DNA from: Azolla caroliniana
Taxonomy: Eukaryota; Polypodiophyta
NCBI GenBank assembly: GCA_043228905.1
Contig: JBHGNT010000010.1
Location: forward strand, 16,678,001 to 16,742,000
Direction: 5' to 3'
Length of the DNA: 64,000 bases
In this document: in pieces, positions 9,139 through 20,639 of the stretch
Position numbering within the stretch: the stretch's first letter is position 1
How the letters are laid out: each line of letters opens with the position of its first letter
Notes under the pieces: model-generated
Told to the model about the DNA's origin: nothing
The model's database searches: none
What the model saw: only the letters and a program-made list of their open reading frames with translations
Made by a program: the position numbers and the translations under genes

Positions 9139-10255
9139 TGTTGAGAGATCAAGCTCAACTTAGTTTACTTATTTAGTCAACCATGTAACTTCGTAGTTAC
9201 CTAGATATAATCTAGTTAGGATGTTGACTATAACGCCTTAAATAGGACCTTGTACTTAAGTGGGATATTCTAAATGCTCCACTCCTAAGTACATTTAATA
9301 TAAGACTTACACCTTAATACCTATATTCTACTCACACATGTACACCTTTACACATGAGTTGTATATATACCTCATTGTGGGTATTTTTGTATTTGATGAT
9401 GATAATGCTAATTTAATATAGAGCTACTCATCCCCCATCTTGTGTTGCTCATAAGTGTACTTCTCTCTCTCTTCCTCTCACACGCATATACACCCATATC
9501 ACTTAATCTTCCGCTTAACTTAATCACATAATTAGGTACTAATTAACCCTTGTTTAATTACCTAATTATTAACATGTGTATGCATGTGTGTGTGTGTGTA
9601 TGTGCAGGGACATAAAGAGATGTTGCACAAAAACGAGAGCAACACATATAAAAGGCATGCAAACACATACAGAGAAGAGATTGAGAGATTGAGACACCGA
9701 GAGCAAGAGAAAAAAAGAGAGACAACTGAGAAATAATGGAAAAACAAAGAAGTGAGAGAACAAAGAGAGAAAAACAGCAAACGAAAACAAAAAGTGCCCG
9801 ACACGAGTATGAGAGCCCACGACTATACAACACCTCTCCTGTCCATCTGTATCAGGTTCCTTCGTTCTATGTTTTTCTTCTTTTCTTCTATTTTCTACTT
9901 TCTGTTGTGTTATCCACCCAATCGGGTGAAGATCGTATCCAAGGTTGTTGCCTTGAGGCTAATATATTTCTTCTAGTCCAAACCTAGAGAGGTTGTACTC
10001 AGTTTGTATGGTTGTAACCAAGGTCATTGCCTTGAGGTAGAGACATTCCTCTAGTGAAAATCTACAGAGGTTGTATTCAGTTGTACTCAGATCATAGTAA
10101 AGTTATTTGGAACCTACGGTTCCCATGGTTTTTCCCTATTTTGGGTTTTCCACATTAAAATTTTGGGGTACTCTCATTTTCTGTCTTGTGGTTTCATCTA
10201 TTGTTAATTGTGTTGGAAGTCTAAATCATCCAGATTCAATCCCATATTCCTAACA
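9139..10255 (+). repeat. 3' LTR of Copia element A
   Basis: A purine-rich stretch (TTGAGGGGACG) directly precedes TGTTGAGAGATC at 9139, the expected PPT-LTR junction. The LTR ends near CCTAACA at 10255, for a length of about 1.1 kb. It contains GA-rich leader sequence (9670-9790) and the U5-like stretch TGGTTTTTCCC near 10130. The 5' LTR of this element is not in the window, so the end is inferred from the TG/CA rule. Confidence 0.65.
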
Positions 10256-11289
10256 CACATCACTCCATCAAGGATGTAATCTGACACGTTTGTTTCCCCA
10301 ACAAATGACAACTCAAGTTGAGAACAGGTGCCAATGAAAATTTGGCTCTCAATTGATCAAACTATTGCTTGAGCATCAATGCTCCACACACAAGGAAAAT
10401 CTTTATGCTTCAAATGGGTCAACAATGCCACAATCATGAAGAAGACTTGGATGAAATTATGTTAGTTCTAAGTTAGCAAATCGTTGGAAACGTTGTCGTA
10501 GTGTATTTCGTACACTACGTAAAAAATGTATATAGTATTAGATTCAATGAATATGAAGAAATAGAAGAAAATATAAAATTATGTATTACATGCATAAGGC
10601 AATATTCAAACCTTGTACCTCCATTTACTAATTTAAAGCCTTACCATTACACTAACACATCATGAGTGTTAAAAAAGTAGATATGTCACATAGAAAGTTC
10701 AATCCACACATATTTTCTAGGACAAAGCTTTAGTTAGAAGAAAAACGCATGATAGAAAAAAAAGCTACACATGCACATCTAGTGTGCATGAACACTTTAG
10801 AAAAGCATGATGCTATGTTTGGCCTCTTCCATCACTTTATAAGGAAGAGAAAGATGTATATCATGGATTTATTTATTTATTAAAGGTTGGTTAATAAATT
10901 ATATTCATGGGATTCACGAATTTGCCATCGATTTCTCTATTGAAATCTAAATTCATATTCTTTCCTAAAACATTAATTAATACACTATACTCTTGGGATT
11001 CACGAGTTTCCTATCTCTCTTTCTTATAATCTATTCATATTCATAATTAAAATCGTCTCAAATTCTTCCTCGTCTTAGTCCAAAACCCCAGCACGCAAAT
11101 GATCCGGCGCCGAAAGGCACGACAACGTTAAACACCCTTCACATTATGGGGAAGTTCCCACTCAAGTACATGCTGCATTTTGGGCGACACCATGTATATG
11201 TTGGCATGTGATACAATAAACCCCTAGAACTCAATCTCTAGCACAAAGAAATCACACTTTTCAAATTTGGCAAAGAGGTGGGCCTAATA
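10256..11289. other. Non-coding stretch, no gene seen
   Basis: This is AT-rich sequence with no convincing coding frame. The only structure noted is a SINE-like pair of pol III boxes on the minus strand at 10604-10654, listed separately. Confidence 0.5.
10604..10654 (-). repeat. SINE-like pol III A/B boxes
   Basis: On the minus strand TAGTGTAATGG (10644-10654) fits the A-box consensus exactly. GGTTTGAAT (10604-10612) lies about 32 bases downstream and resembles a B box with one mismatch. This is a tRNA-derived SINE-type signature; no complete element ends were found. Confidence 0.4.
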
Positions 11290-12290
11290 GAGATGCTCCA
11301 ACATAGTGCACGTGATGAGACGTGTGCTTATCTTTGTTGTCAAATAAGATGATGATGTCTTCCATGTACATGGTGACTACCTCACCCATGTCCTTGAATA
11401 GGTCATTCAAAAATACTAATTAGAACCTGACTAGGGCATTGAGAATACCAAATAGTTCTACAACATAGTTCTCTATTGGTGAATGTGCACCAAATTGTAG
11501 GCACTAGGGAGGTTGAGCTTCGTAAACACCTTGGCATATGACAAGCAATCCAAGCGTCGAGTGGATATGCAAGTGAGAGGGTAGCGGGTTGCACATTGTA
11601 ATGGCATTCACTTTGTGATAATCCACACACCAACATAATGACTTGTACTTCTCATCAAGAAGCATAATGGGTGAAGCACATATGAACTTGCTAGTATGGA
11701 TGAGGCCTATGGCAAGGTTGTCATCAAGGTATTCACAAGTGTGCGGCAATCGTCTTGTGAAAGAGGGATGACTGGATCAAATGGAACTTGTGCATCATGA
11801 ATGAGGTTGATATTGCAATTGTATGGTTAGTGGGGAGGAAATTTGTCTACATTGGCCTTGGTGAAGACATCTGCAAGGTTGTCCAACTCAAGTGAAATCA
11901 TAGGTAAGGCAGAGGGGGAAACAACCGTAGTGCAATTAGTGACCATTTGTAAGTGGATAGTTACAGGTTCAACAACCCCAATCGATCCCTAGTTGCATTA
12001 TTGAAGCCACAAGATACCCAACATAATGGGCACATGGGACACTTCCTGACATCAAACTGCAAATCTTCAACGTGACCACTAGTAGGTCATGCACAAATGG
12101 TTGTAGAATGAGGCTTGCCACAACGGACTAGTGGAATGCCATGCACACGGGAAAAGTTGTGAGTGTTCAAATAGGTTGTGCAACTAGAATCGAGGACGGT
12201 AACCAGAATGGGAAAATCAAAGGATGCATGTTGTATTTGTGCCATCAAGTAATGAGAGTCTATTACATGAGGGTGGTTGATCAAATTACA
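11290..12290 (-). pseudogene. Decayed Ty3-gypsy protease-reverse transcriptase
   Basis: Minus-strand frames read a protease-like region near 12087-12284 (FPILVTVLDSSCTTYL, HNFSRVHGIPLV). The typical gypsy linker follows (NLADVFTKANVDKFPPH, then DAQVPFDPVIPLSQDD) at about 11740-11900. The RT start is at 11504-11690 (CASPIMLLDEKYKSLCWCVD, YHKVNAITM). Further on it reads KVFTKLNLPSAYNLV, and YMEDIIILF sits at about 11350 where active elements have Y-x-D-D. Stops and frameshifts occur throughout and the catalytic motif is altered, so it is dead. No LTR pair was found. Confidence 0.75.
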
Positions 12291-12599
12291 TGGATGGAAA
12301 ATTAGCGTTGGCTTGGTGGGGACAAGGGCACTAGAGAAGTGAAAGACATGGACAAAAAGATGGGGATAGGAGGGAACTTAGAGTTGATTGGGGCATGGGA
12401 AAACCCCAAACGGAATACAAGTTGGGGACTTGGAGGTGTGCATGGTTGTCTTAAGACACGGGGTGGACTAGGGATACACAAAAACAAGCTTGCAACAAGC
12501 AAAATATCAATGGAAGATGTGGGACGTAACAATAATAATCATGGAAATTTGGAGGGCCTTGAACTTGAAATAGAACTTCAGACTATAGGTGAAACATAA

Positions 12600-15500
12600 T
12601 GTTAAGCTAGGCCAAATGCCCACATTGTGCCCAAGTTGTGAAAGGGATTTGTGCTTGGTGCAAAAGGAAGTAGAAATGATCGAGGCCTAGGCGAATGACA
12701 TGATCCCTCTCATCACGTGGCAATTGCCTTGGAGCAGTCTTCTGGTGTAGTGCCCAACATGACGTCATCTTTAGCATCTACGAGAAGGGGTGAGGAAACA
12801 TGGAGTTGAACCAAACTTTGGGAGTGTTCCAATGCCATGGATCCCTACACTACAAAGGGTCAAGTTAGGTTGGCCTCTTGAGGGGGGTGTCAAAATTGTG
12901 AATGAACACAAACACTAATACTGGCTTCTCAAATTCAATTGATGAGGAGAATTCTTGGAGCTCCATGATTTGTCTGACGATATGTGTAGTACCTGGCAAT
13001 ATATGATAACATGCTAGGGTTACAAATGGAATAAAAGAACATAAACATGACTAGAACGAAAACAATAGTATCAACTAATTACTAGGTACATGCAACACAC
13101 CATGATGGGTGTGGGGTTTATACCTTAAATGGGTATGTGATTGAATGCCAGCAAATAAATGTGATGTGGCATCATCATGCAAATGGCCCCTCGATAATAT
13201 GGGGAATGCCAACAAACACAAGTGATGTATATGCTTATTTACCTTTAATGTTGAGTGATCACAACATTCTTAGAGCAGAATGTGACTGGGATCGTGGTCT
13301 TCCTTAAGAGCGTTCATGTTTTTCTAACACTCATCACATCATTTGATGCACTCATGCGTATATTTAAATAATGTGGGCCACCACAACCCAACTTGGAGGA
13401 ATTTCATATGTATGTGCACGAGTTTGTATTTGGTGATTATGTGCGCCAAAATATGTAAATGTGTATATAAATGTTGTGCAAGTTTGTGTGTCCTCACATT
13501 TTTTATGTGTATAAGTGTTTATTTGAACCATGTTTGTGTGTCGATTATGTGAATGTGTAAGTGTATGTGTTCTTTTATATGATTAAAAGTATAGGTGTGT
13601 GAGTTATGTTTATTTATGTGTTTGATTCAATAATTCTAACCGGTAGGGTTAGACTTTGAGGATAAATATAATTTTGTTTGTGTGTGTGTTTTGTTGAAAC
13701 CTAGAGGTATTTTGGAAATATACAATTTCCTTAGGTGAGAATGTATGTGATTGAGTATTGGGTATTGGGTATTGGGAAAAGAGAAATATCAGAGGCTCAC
13801 AAAGGAAGGTTTGGTGACAATGAGGTCGAGTGTTGTAGGCGGCAATATAGAGGTCGTGGCTCAAAGAGAAGACTAACATGTGTAACATTGCTTGTCATGC
13901 CCTAATGCAAGACGCCATCCAAAAAGGAATTCCTTTGTGTATAGGAGCTCTACACAATAGAATTCATTGAGTTCTACCATGATGAGTTCCACACATAGCT
14001 TCAACCTAAAGTTTGCACCATATATACTTCAACTCTTTCTTTATATGAGTGCACTTAACAATATGTAACTAGGAAGTACTTCCTATATTGGCGTATTATG
14101 TGATTTCTCATTTTCTTTTATTGTTAACATTATTTAAGTGATTAGATGTGAAATATGTATTATTTATGATAATCTCTTTCCAAATCCATCAAGTTTAAGA
14201 TAGAAGAGTTTGATTGGGAAGTTTTTTGTTAGGCATGCTCAAGAGTTGTTGACAACTCCCCTCACCTGGTTTGCTCACATTAGGGTGCATATCCCTCCAT
14301 CTAGTGCTTCTTCTTGTGTCTTGCGTATAGTAATCAAATTTCCTAAGTGCCATTTAGTGCTTATGATGTTAGCCATTTTCCATTAACTAACATTCCTAGA
14401 CTACAAGAATACAATGACTCACAACGTTTGCTAGGACATAGGGGTTTTGATTTTATATAACTACAATTACTCTCATGCCACTTTAATGAATATTTTTCAT
14501 TAACATTACCCTTTAAAAAGTAGTTTTATCATTCTCACTCTTTCTTTTGAGGAAAATCATGTCAATGTCAATCATCTAATGCAATCATTTTTCGTACCGA
14601 ATTATTAGTGTGCATGATCTTGAGCTAAAATTATGATGCATTTTTAAATGAACATAGCAACAAACTCATTACTCTAGAGTTGAACCCATAACCTCAATTT
14701 TACAATGCAAGAGCACAGTGACGACAAAGTACTAGTGTTCTAAAATTTCAATAAGATAACATGGTGAATCTACAAGGTATCAAAGGTCTAGAGTCTCTTA
14801 TAGAGAGTCTAAAGCAATGATTTCCAATTGTGCTTTAGCATGGAAATGTCATCAAATCATTTTTCAAAGGTAGGATGTGTAAAGAGGGTTAAAACTTACA
14901 AGTTCATAAATTCACATTTCAATATGTAAGGGGGGAGTGGATTAGATTACCCATGAGTAGGAGAGGAATGAAGGCAATTTAGGATGCAACAATACAATGT
15001 TTTTCCCACACATGATGGGAATTTTCGCGTTCAGATACACAATTTGCATTGCGGCCTATCATTTGTTGAAGGATCCAATATTATTCAATAAATATGTGAA
15101 AACATTGAAATTTCCTTTCAATTTATCTAGAAACATTTTACTTGATTTAAGGTGAGGCAATGCAAACAAGTACAACTTATACTTTAAGCATAATCACATA
15201 AGAACATAATAAAATGAGTGTAGGTCTTGTATATAGGGGATTTTCCGAAGGTTCACACACACAAACAAAGAGACATCTAACCTTTACAAAGAGTGCCCAC
15301 ATCCCTTGGGCCCTCATGATTTATTATATGATATATAGCCTACTTTGAAAGTGATGACCATTCGGCATGAGGCGAGTCACATCCTTAACTTAGACCTTTC
15401 AACATATTGTTGTTGTGTCAAGTACACACTATGATATGCAACAATTGAACTCTCATATTTTATACCTCATTATCAATGTCATTAAGCATGGGCCACAAGG

Positions 15501-17340
15501 AAAGGAGTGGTCATACTGTCATATCCATTTACTTTCTAAAGGGAAGGCTATAAACTCGACTCTCCATAAACCCATATTAAGCTTTGATTGACCCTAGAAT
15601 CACCTTATCAAGTGCTTTTAAATGAATAGTCAAGGTTTGGATGGGTGCAACAGAAAGACCTAGAAAAAATGTGTGCACCTCCCATCTCCCCTCACAATTT
15701 ATCGTACAATCTTACAAGGCTTCATGAGGGAAGTTTCCAACAATCATTACATCTCAACAATACATTGAAGAGTTTTAGTTGAAAGCTAAAATGTGCCTCC
15801 TACCCTTTAGAATATTCTAATGATCATGTCACTACATCCTTTCACATGAACCTTCCAATGATTAATATACGTACATAAAAAGAAGAACCATCACATTTAT
15901 GTGTGTTGAGTATGCGGGGAAAAGTCATGTTAGCAAAATTAAAATAAGAACTTTATCTATTTTAGTGTTCATAGAAGAAGTATATTACCGCCTCTAAAGA
16001 TGCCAACATAGCATAAGAGACCAATAAAGATGCTTCAAATTGAACCAATAAGCCAAATATAAACAACACCTCATAAAGAAAAAAAGGTAGTATAGTGCGT
16101 GAGAAATGAGGACCAATTGTAAGCGTCAATTGTTTGAAGCATTTAAAGACAATCTACAGGCACGTTCGCTTGGGAAATTGATCCCAATGATTTTTTTAAT
16201 TGAAACATTATGTGAATACCAATATCTCTAGAAGTTACACCATACATCATGAGGTTTACTCCTATGACATATATATACTCGAGAAGGTGAATGTAAAGTT
16301 TAATGACACTCCATTAATCTCGAATAAAAGCTCTCTAAACTTTTCATTATCCAAATTTGGAGATAAAGGGATATGTAAAACCATGCTCCACATATGTGCA
16401 TTTGTAGATGATCGTTGCAGTATAAATATATATATATGAAGCACGTGTTCTTACGAATTATGTTAAAAGTAGCTTTAAGTCCATATAAAACATTTGACTT
16501 GAATGCATATTTAATATGATTTGAGTCATAAGCGTGGGGAGGCAAAGAAGCACACTTATGAGCTTGTTCATAGATATAACCAAATTTGCAACCAAGGATT
16601 GTTGGAATGTATAAACAAGATTATGTATCTAAATTAACCATGTGAGTGTGGCAAAAATTAAGTCAAGTGCCAAATTTGTGGTGGTGGTTGTCCCCAATTA
16701 AAAAGAAGCCCAAAAGGACAACAAGCTAAGGATATGAATTGACAAGATTAAAATGCAATCTAGACAAAGCTTATAGCTAGGCACTGAAATGATCGGTGAT
16801 AGAAAGGGAGAAGCTACACAAGGATGAAGGCAAGAGGCGAGCGAACGACACAAACGGTCACGAGGAGCTGTACATTAATAACACCAGGATGATTGCCGCA
16901 AGAGTTTGGTTCGGATTGTTGTCAAGGGGGGTAAAAATAATGGAATATATAAAATAAAGTGATGGGGCGACGGGTTGGAAAGGGAAAGAAAAGGAAAATA
17001 TGTAGTTGATAGGTGTGGCTTCCATACCTTCAAAGTCGAATGATGCAAGTCGATAGTGGAATGGGGGGGGGGGGGGGGTCCCAAAAGGAAGTAGTTGTCT
17101 TCATACGTTGTTCCAATGAGTCAATTGATATGGGGGGAGGGACCCGAAGGTTGGGGGTCGAAGAGGTGTGGGCAAGTGAGCGTGCATGATGCCAATGTCA
17201 AGCCATGCTTATAACCAACAAAAAGGGAAGGAAAAGGCGGATGGTGATAGAACCAAAGAGTGGTCATGGGAGGGGGGCTATTACGAGAGAGAGCTTCGTA
17301 GTATAGGTAGTAAGTAGTAAGTAGTCATAGTTAGTCTGAC
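12600..17340. other. Long non-coding stretch, no gene seen
   Basis: No conserved coding segment was found. Short open frames here are AT-rich chance frames. A B-box-like GTTCAAC on the minus strand near 14670-14690 hints at another decayed SINE. A poly-G run lies near 17066-17080. The part up to about 13 kb could be gag remains of the gypsy pseudogene, but I could not recognise motifs. Confidence 0.45.
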
Positions 17341-17400
17341 CAGAAGGCCAAGAAGAGGGTAGTTACTAGTATTCAATGTTCATTGTTGGTCGGACAGAAA

Positions 17401-17698
17401 AGGCCGAGAAGAGGGTAGTAGTCATAGTTAGTTGGATAGAAGAGTGTAAGGGGGTGGGCAGAGTTTTCAAAAGTGAGGTGAATGGGCGGGTGTCCAATCA
17501 ATCCATGTTGGGTTTTTTTGTTTTGGTTTCTTCGGTTTCTCGGTAGAAAAGGCCGAGAAGAGGGTAGTAGTCATAGTTAGTTGGATAGAAGAGTGTAAGG
17601 GGGTGGGCATAGTTTTCAAAAGTGAGGTGAATGGGCGGGTGTCCAATCAATCCATGTTGGGTTTTTTTGTTTTGGTTTCTTCGGTTTCTCGGTAGAGA
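17401..17698. repeat. 149-bp tandem duplication
   Basis: Units at 17401-17549 and 17550-17698 are almost identical and begin AGGCCGAGAAGAGGG. Each contains a T-run followed by TGGTTTCTTCGG. A weaker third copy of the beginning is visible at about 17345-17400. It lies just downstream of the S40 gene's 3' end. Confidence 0.9.
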
Positions 17699-17715
17699 GC
17701 GAGGGTTTTAGGTGG

Positions 17716-17739
17716 GGGGGGGGGGGGGGGGGGGGGGGT
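17716..17739. repeat. Poly-G/poly-C run
   Basis: An unbroken run of about two dozen G lies 40 bases beyond the S40 stop codon, in its presumed 3' UTR (poly-C in the transcript sense). The run length may be unreliable in the assembly. Confidence 0.8.
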
Positions 17740-17778
17740 TAATAAGTGAAGGAAGGAATCATCATGATTTCATGATCA

Positions 17779-18402
17779 TCAGAGGAAGCCGGTGCGTTTC
17801 CACACGGTGTTCCTCACGTCCCGGAGGTCTCGGCCTTTGAGTGTCCGGCCGGCGCCTTCGGTCACCGAAGAAGACGGCTGGCGGACGGTGTAGGACATGA
17901 GGTGTGGAGGCGTGGTCGCGGTCACGTGACCCGCTTCATGCCCATCTCCATGCCCATAGCCATGCCCATAGCCATCTCCATCTCCATGGCCATAGCCATC
18001 GCCATAGCCATCTCCAAGGTGCAGGCTTCCCACCATATCATCTGTGCAGACACAGGATCGATCCCCTCCTCCACAAGAGGCCCTTCCCCTCCCCCTTTGG
18101 AAGGCGTATGGCACGTCCATGGGCGCAGATCTTGCTTCTGTGCTGCCCTGCTCCGATCTGTTATAATAGCAGTAGCCATAGCCATACCTCCCTTCTCCTT
18201 CACCCTCCTCCTCCTCCTCCTCTTCTTCTTCTTTCTTCTGCTTCTGCTTCTGCTTCTGCTTCTGCTTCTGCTTACCCTGCCTTGTCGCCGATTTCTTACT
18301 CATGAATTCCTGCTGCTCATTACTTCCTCCTCCTCCCCACACCTCCTCCTCTGAGAACTCCTCCCTCTCATACCTCCCTCCACCCTCATAATACTCTGAC
18401 AT
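17779..18402 (-). CDS. S40/DUF584 senescence-regulator family protein
   Basis: An intronless 207-residue frame. The C-terminus reads VTEGAGRTLKGRDLRDVRN and then TVWKRTGFL, the hallmark of the plant S40 (DUF584) family, preceded by a PPH-type motif (TTPPHLMSY). S40 proteins are small nuclear proteins associated with leaf senescence and stress; the molecular activity is poorly defined. The N-terminal part is acidic and aromatic (MSEYYEGGGRYEREEFSEEE). The middle is unusual: a (KQ)n stretch at about 43-56, a run of nine Glu, then GEGEGRYGYGYCYY. A Gly-Asp-His-Tyr array at about 129-153 (GDGYGHGYGHGDG type) directly precedes the conserved tail. The start is the first Met in the frame with pyrimidine-rich sequence upstream. 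I am confident of the family from the C-terminus. The rest of the protein is low complexity and its length probably varies. Confidence 0.85.
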   Translation of the reverse strand: MSEYYEGGGRYEREEFSEEEVWGGGGSNEQQEFMSKKSATRQGKQKQKQKQKQKQKKEEEEEEEEEGEGEGRYGYGYCYYNRSEQGSTEARSAPMDVPYAFQRGRGRASCGGGDRSCVCTDDMVGSLHLGDGYGDGYGHGDGDGYGHGYGHGDGHEAGHVTATTPPHLMSYTVRQPSSSVTEGAGRTLKGRDLRDVRNTVWKRTGFL

Positions 18403-19690
18403 TTCCTCTCTCTTTTTCTTAACCCTAAAAACAATTTAGCTTCAAGTTAAGTTTATCACCAAACCAAAAATTTAAAAATTTTTAAAAAAACCCTAATCTA
18501 CCCTAAAAATCCTCCCAAATTCTACCTTCTTCTTCTTCTTCTGTTTCCTACATTCTATCTAACCCTCTCCCCCCCCCCCTACAAATAAATCCTCCCTAAT
18601 CTTAGCCCCTAACCCCCAACCCACCACCAAATTAGATCTTCCCTCTAAAACTTGAAGCTACACACACCACAACAATGATTCTATCCCAGATTAATAATGC
18701 CTACACCCCACAAATCAAACCAATTTTAGCCCCCTAACCCCACCAAAACCAATCTTTGCTAATTAATTAGCCCCCCCTTGCCTAATCCACACCAATGAAA
18801 TCTCCCCTAATTAGTCCCTAACCCACAAATGGACCTGTCTTGATTAGTCCCAAACCCCACACACCAAAACAAAATTCAACTAAATTAGTAGTACCTAGCT
18901 AATCAATCCTCTCCTGATTGGGCTACTAACTCAACACAAAATCAATCTCCCTAACCCACACAAAAAAACACTCTACCTTACTTTTAGTACCTAGTGCACA
19001 AATTAATCTATGTAAAACACATATTTATAACCCTCACTTATGACTAAATCCCGCCAAGGTAGAAATGGATATATCCCTAAGTATAAACTAACCAACCAAC
19101 CAATGTGTAAATTGTGTCCCTAACTAAGCAGAACTCAGCCATGAATGTCCATTACTAGGCCTAGTGTAGCACTACTTCTATCTCTATGTATGAATCATTC
19201 CTCACCTCCCCCTATGACATATATATAATACACAACACACTCATATTGATATAACCCTGTCACTAACTACAACTAACTCATGGTTTTTTCTTCTTCTTCT
19301 TTTGGTTACAATAAAACCTCACTACTTCACTAACCTTTGATGCTAACCATATCAATGAAAAGACCTTTTGGCTATGTAGATATATGTATGTATATATATA
19401 GGCCTGACCTAGGTATGTGTTTTCTCACTTCTTTTGTTGTGCTGAAGACAAAAAAGAGAAGAAAAGAACCACCCCCCACCCCCAAAAAACAAAAAATCCA
19501 AAAAAAAAAACACATGAGATTTTTGTATGAATATTGTATCCCAAACACAATTGATAGAGTGAGCATGATGGTGATGATGATGATTGAGTCATGTAATGTG
19601 ACCCATGTGAATGGATTTTTAATAGAGGATTAGACACACATAGCTCTACATGTGCATATGTATATGTATATGTATATGTATTATATATAT

Positions 19691-19736
<46 letters not shown>

Positions 19737-20460
19737 CATATGTGTGTGTGTGACATGTGTGCATAGATTATTTATACCAAGATAAAAGGTGTGTACTAAA
19801 AGAGGTGCCTTGTCCCTTTGAGGAACGCTACCCTTTAAGAAGGCCTAGCCTAGAGCATATGAATGCTAATATCGCCTATGGTCAGTCACACTTTTGTCCG
19901 TCCTCACTAAATGTGAACATTGTCGATACCAAAAATATATTATATATACACATTACGTGCGCACATGCAACACATTCATGGCACTCAACAAACAAACAAA
20001 AAACACACCCCGCATCTTTTTTTTACATGCATGCATACATACCCATTCGTGAGTCACCTTGCTATCGCATATTGCGACGCAACTTAATATCTATATCATG
20101 ATTCATTACTTCTATGCTCGACTTCCCTTTTAACTTTTTTTTACATGGATTTTCTATTTCCCCACAAGGGTGTGTGTTTAATTCATCCACTTTGGAGTTT
20201 CAACGAGCTTGTGCATTTATCCCATCCCCCCCCCAATCAACAAAAAATGTGAATCCCGATGAATTGAGAGTAAAGACAAAATAGCCTTTATTAATACACG
20301 AGAAAACGAATAGAAAGATCAAAAAAATCCAGTCGATGAAATTTGTTTGAGCTGAGTACATCATACATTACATACAATAGCCACAAACTTTGATACAATT
20401 TCGTCACGACTCACAAGTTAAACTCGTTTCCCCCCTACTTTTTTAACTTATCCTTATCCA
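18403..20460. other. S40 5' flank and non-coding sequence
   Basis: Directly upstream of the S40 start (18403-18960) the plus strand is rich in CCCTAA and C/T, so the gene's leader would be purine- and TTAGGG-rich. Farther out there are AT-rich stretches, a GTATAT microsatellite (listed separately) and no recognisable gene. A TATA box could not be assigned because several TATA-like strings exist. Confidence 0.4.
19653..19742. repeat. (TATATG)n microsatellite
   Basis: A run of TATATG/TATGTA units, interrupted by a TTATATATATTATA block and followed by (TG)n. Confidence 0.9.

Positions 20461-20497
<37 letters not shown>
20461..20497. repeat. (CT)n microsatellite
   Basis: A near-perfect CT run with one extra T. 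Confidence 0.9.
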
Positions 20498-20639
20498 ATG
20501 TTGGGGTGTGTCAGCATTTGGCATCTGGTACATTGACTTCGACCACGTTGTCTTTTTTGGACATCCATTAATACATTTTCTTCACTTCTCATCTAACCTC
20601 TCGACGTGGTAGTTTCCACACCCTATTTTAGCTGTACTA

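Noticed and set aside
9558-9976. Overlapping frames on both strands
   Set aside because: They fall in the GA-rich leader part of the Copia A LTR and have low-complexity translations.
9139-10255. Pairing of the LTR at 9139-10255 with the LTR start at 1144
   Set aside because: The ends TGTTAGGA and TCCTAACA match as an inverted pair, but the interiors differ apart from the general U5 motif, so they are kept as separate elements.
13343-13552. 69-codon Cys/Val-rich frame
   Set aside because: It derives from a TGTG-rich stretch; no motif or conserved pattern.
17902-18354. Plus-strand frames of 133-150 codons
   Set aside because: They are shadows of the repetitive S40 coding sequence on the other strand.
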